Below are positions 22,938 through 23,673 of a stretch of DNA of 23,673 nucleotides, in pieces. The notes below the pieces were generated by a model. The model saw nothing but the letters and a program-made list of their open reading frames with translations. It was not told where the DNA came from and did no database searches. Every line of letters starts with the position of its first letter. Position 1 is the first letter of the stretch. This stretch comes from Bdellovibrio sp. (lineage in GTDB: Bacteria; Bdellovibrionota; Bdellovibrionia; Bdellovibrionales; Bdellovibrionaceae). The DNA lies in NCBI GenBank assembly GCA_003176075.1, contig PSRN01000248.1, positions 1 through 23,673 on the forward strand, in the 5' to 3' direction. The position numbers were made by a program, and so were the translations under genes.

Positions 22938-22960
22938 CGTCTCAAAATGAGACGATTTTC
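22938..22960 (+). terminator. Possible terminator after thiL
   Basis: CGTCTC (22938-22943), loop AAAAT, GAGACG (22949-22954), then ATTTTC. A perfect 6-bp stem followed by a short T run, 50 bp after thiL. Another hairpin (GCAGTC GAA GACTGC) follows at 22986-23000. Confidence 0.4.
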
Positions 22961-23057
22961 GAATGCTCTGACCGTCCTCTGCGGAGCAGTCGAAGACTGC
23001 GACTTGGCTCCAATAAGCACCTTGAGATTTGTTGAAAAAGAGCGATAGGCTATCAAT

Positions 23058-23420
23058 ATGGGGAATGCCAGTAAGCAAAATCTAGATCATGAAAACGGCA
23101 GCTCTCGAAAACGAATCCCGTGGATTCTCGGGGGTGGTGGAGGATTGATCGCCGCCTTGATAGTGTTCGCCTTCGCCTTTCAAAACTGTGGGGATACGGG
23201 AATCAACCAGGACGATTCCGGACCGACCAACTCTTCCAGCCTTTACAACTCCGGTGACCCCTCGGTTTTTCCGGCTAACGCCGTCTCGTCCGGCAATATT
23301 CCATCACAGGGATTGAACGTTCTGCCAACTGGCGCCAAGGGAAAAGCGACGGCTTCGCACCCCCTTATTCAGGTCAATCCCGTCACCCAAACAAGCGAAG
23401 TTTATTTCAAGGGTTTTTGA
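23058..23420 (+). CDS. Small membrane-anchored protein with FQNCG motif, unknown function
   Basis: A 120-residue protein: a charged cytoplasmic start (SKQNLDHENGSSRKRI), one transmembrane helix (PWILGGGGGLIAALIVFAFA, about 22-41), then FQNCGDTGIN and a Ser/Asn/Thr-rich extracytoplasmic part with no domain I know. From memory, a helix ending in FQNCG is common among Bdellovibrio envelope proteins and may be a lipobox-like anchor. The cysteine could be lipidated, but the n-region is longer than a standard lipoprotein signal. The ATG at 23058 has only a weak AGG upstream. Its 3' end overlaps the convergent partial gene by 19 bp. Confidence 0.6.
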   Translation: MGNASKQNLDHENGSSRKRIPWILGGGGGLIAALIVFAFAFQNCGDTGINQDDSGPTNSSSLYNSGDPSVFPANAVSSGNIPSQGLNVLPTGAKGKATASHPLIQVNPVTQTSEVYFKGF

Positions 23421-23673
23421 TTGCGCGCTGGCGTGGGATAGCAGGGAATTGACATAAATTCCTCTAAATCCTGCTCGGACTTCGTCGAATAGACAACAGC
23501 CTCAGTACGGTTGAGCCGTTGATAAACAATCAGGTGGTATTCCTTCTTCTTGCCTCGCTGGTCGCATTCGAGAATCGAGTGGAGGTTCCCTTTTCTAAGT
23601 GAACGGTTCTTGTGGCAAGAAAACTTAGCCAGAATCTCCGTTCTTTGTCCCTTGGTCGATTCGAAGTAGGCCA
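23402..23673 (-). CDS. Partial protein of unknown function, start outside window
   Basis: The minus strand is open from the right edge (first full codon at 23669-23671) to TAA at 23402-23404, at least 89 codons. The sequence has a natural look: AYFESTKGQRTEILAKFSCH, LHSILECDQRGKKKEYHLIV, YQRLNRTEAVVYSTKSEQDL, EEFMSIPCYP. There are two CxxxxN/ExC-like cysteines but no recognised domain. No ATG, GTG or TTG near the edge is a convincing start, so the gene begins beyond the window. It runs convergent to and overlaps the FQNCG gene by 19 bp. Confidence 0.6.
   Translation of the reverse strand, partial: AYFESTKGQRTEILAKFSCHKNRSLRKGNLHSILECDQRGKKKEYHLIVYQRLNRTEAVVYSTKSEQDLEEFMSIPCYPTPARNQKPLK

Noticed and set aside
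22865..23078. Short leftward ORFs between thiL and the FQNCG gene
   Set aside because: They overlap two hairpins and have no protein-like pattern or ribosome binding site.

Overview
The window most resembles a chromosomal segment of a Gram-negative predator-type bacterium of the Bdellovibrionota (Bdellovibrio and relatives) or a close deltaproteobacterial-grade lineage. This is inference. The clues are an LPS Kdo gene (kdsA), an outer-membrane beta-barrel protein, the adjacent TIGR03545/TIGR03546-type pair, a membrane-anchored protein with the phrase FQNCG just after its hydrophobic segment, and frequent TTG and GTG starts with strong Shine-Dalgarno sites. No rRNA, tRNA, CRISPR array or intact mobile element was seen.

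Layout. Bases 1-1247 are a gene graveyard: a short secreted-protein ORF that is probably truncated, a frameshifted remnant resembling DUF4242, and a helix-turn-helix remnant interrupted by a stop. From 1248 to 20044 every gene reads leftward (minus strand). In transcription order the first block is a 7-gene cluster: a WbpE-like sugar aminotransferase, kdsA, a flippase-like membrane protein, metF, metH, and the TIGR03546-like and TIGR03545-like envelope proteins. The first six lie 1-23 bp apart or overlap; 56 bp separates the last two. Then come a pitrilysin-type M16 protease, a 705-codon protein of unknown function ending in a terminator, and a second cluster: SAM methyltransferase, beta-barrel protein, GNAT acetyltransferase and an isolated lumazine synthase (ribH). 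A 400-bp divergent intergenic region (20045-20448) separates this from the rightward genes manC and thiL, then a small membrane-anchored protein. A partial leftward gene with no start inside the window runs off the right edge.

How the genes fit together. WbpE-like aminotransferase, KdsA, the flippase-like protein, ManC and the TIGR03545/03546 pair all point to cell-envelope or surface-polysaccharide assembly. metF and metH form a translationally coupled methyl-tetrahydrofolate to methionine module embedded in the same cluster.

The most unusual content is not protein coding. (1) Two 160-bp elements (6167-6327 and 20173-20334) have a conserved 48-50 nt core with an inner hairpin, flanked by long inverted-repeat arms. 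The arms differ completely between the two loci but pair with each other within each locus, so stem pairing rather than sequence is conserved. The clean transitions between the arms keep G-U pairs only if the plus strand is the RNA. (2) A family of small palindromic repeats (core near GGCGGCTTCGCCGCCCACGCT, split here only for naming) occurs at five sites. Three of these are inside genes, where the repeat encodes an insertion in MetH, the C-terminal tail of KdsA, and part of the acetyltransferase tail. (3) A nine-unit, 8-bp degenerate tandem array abuts the start of the aminotransferase gene.
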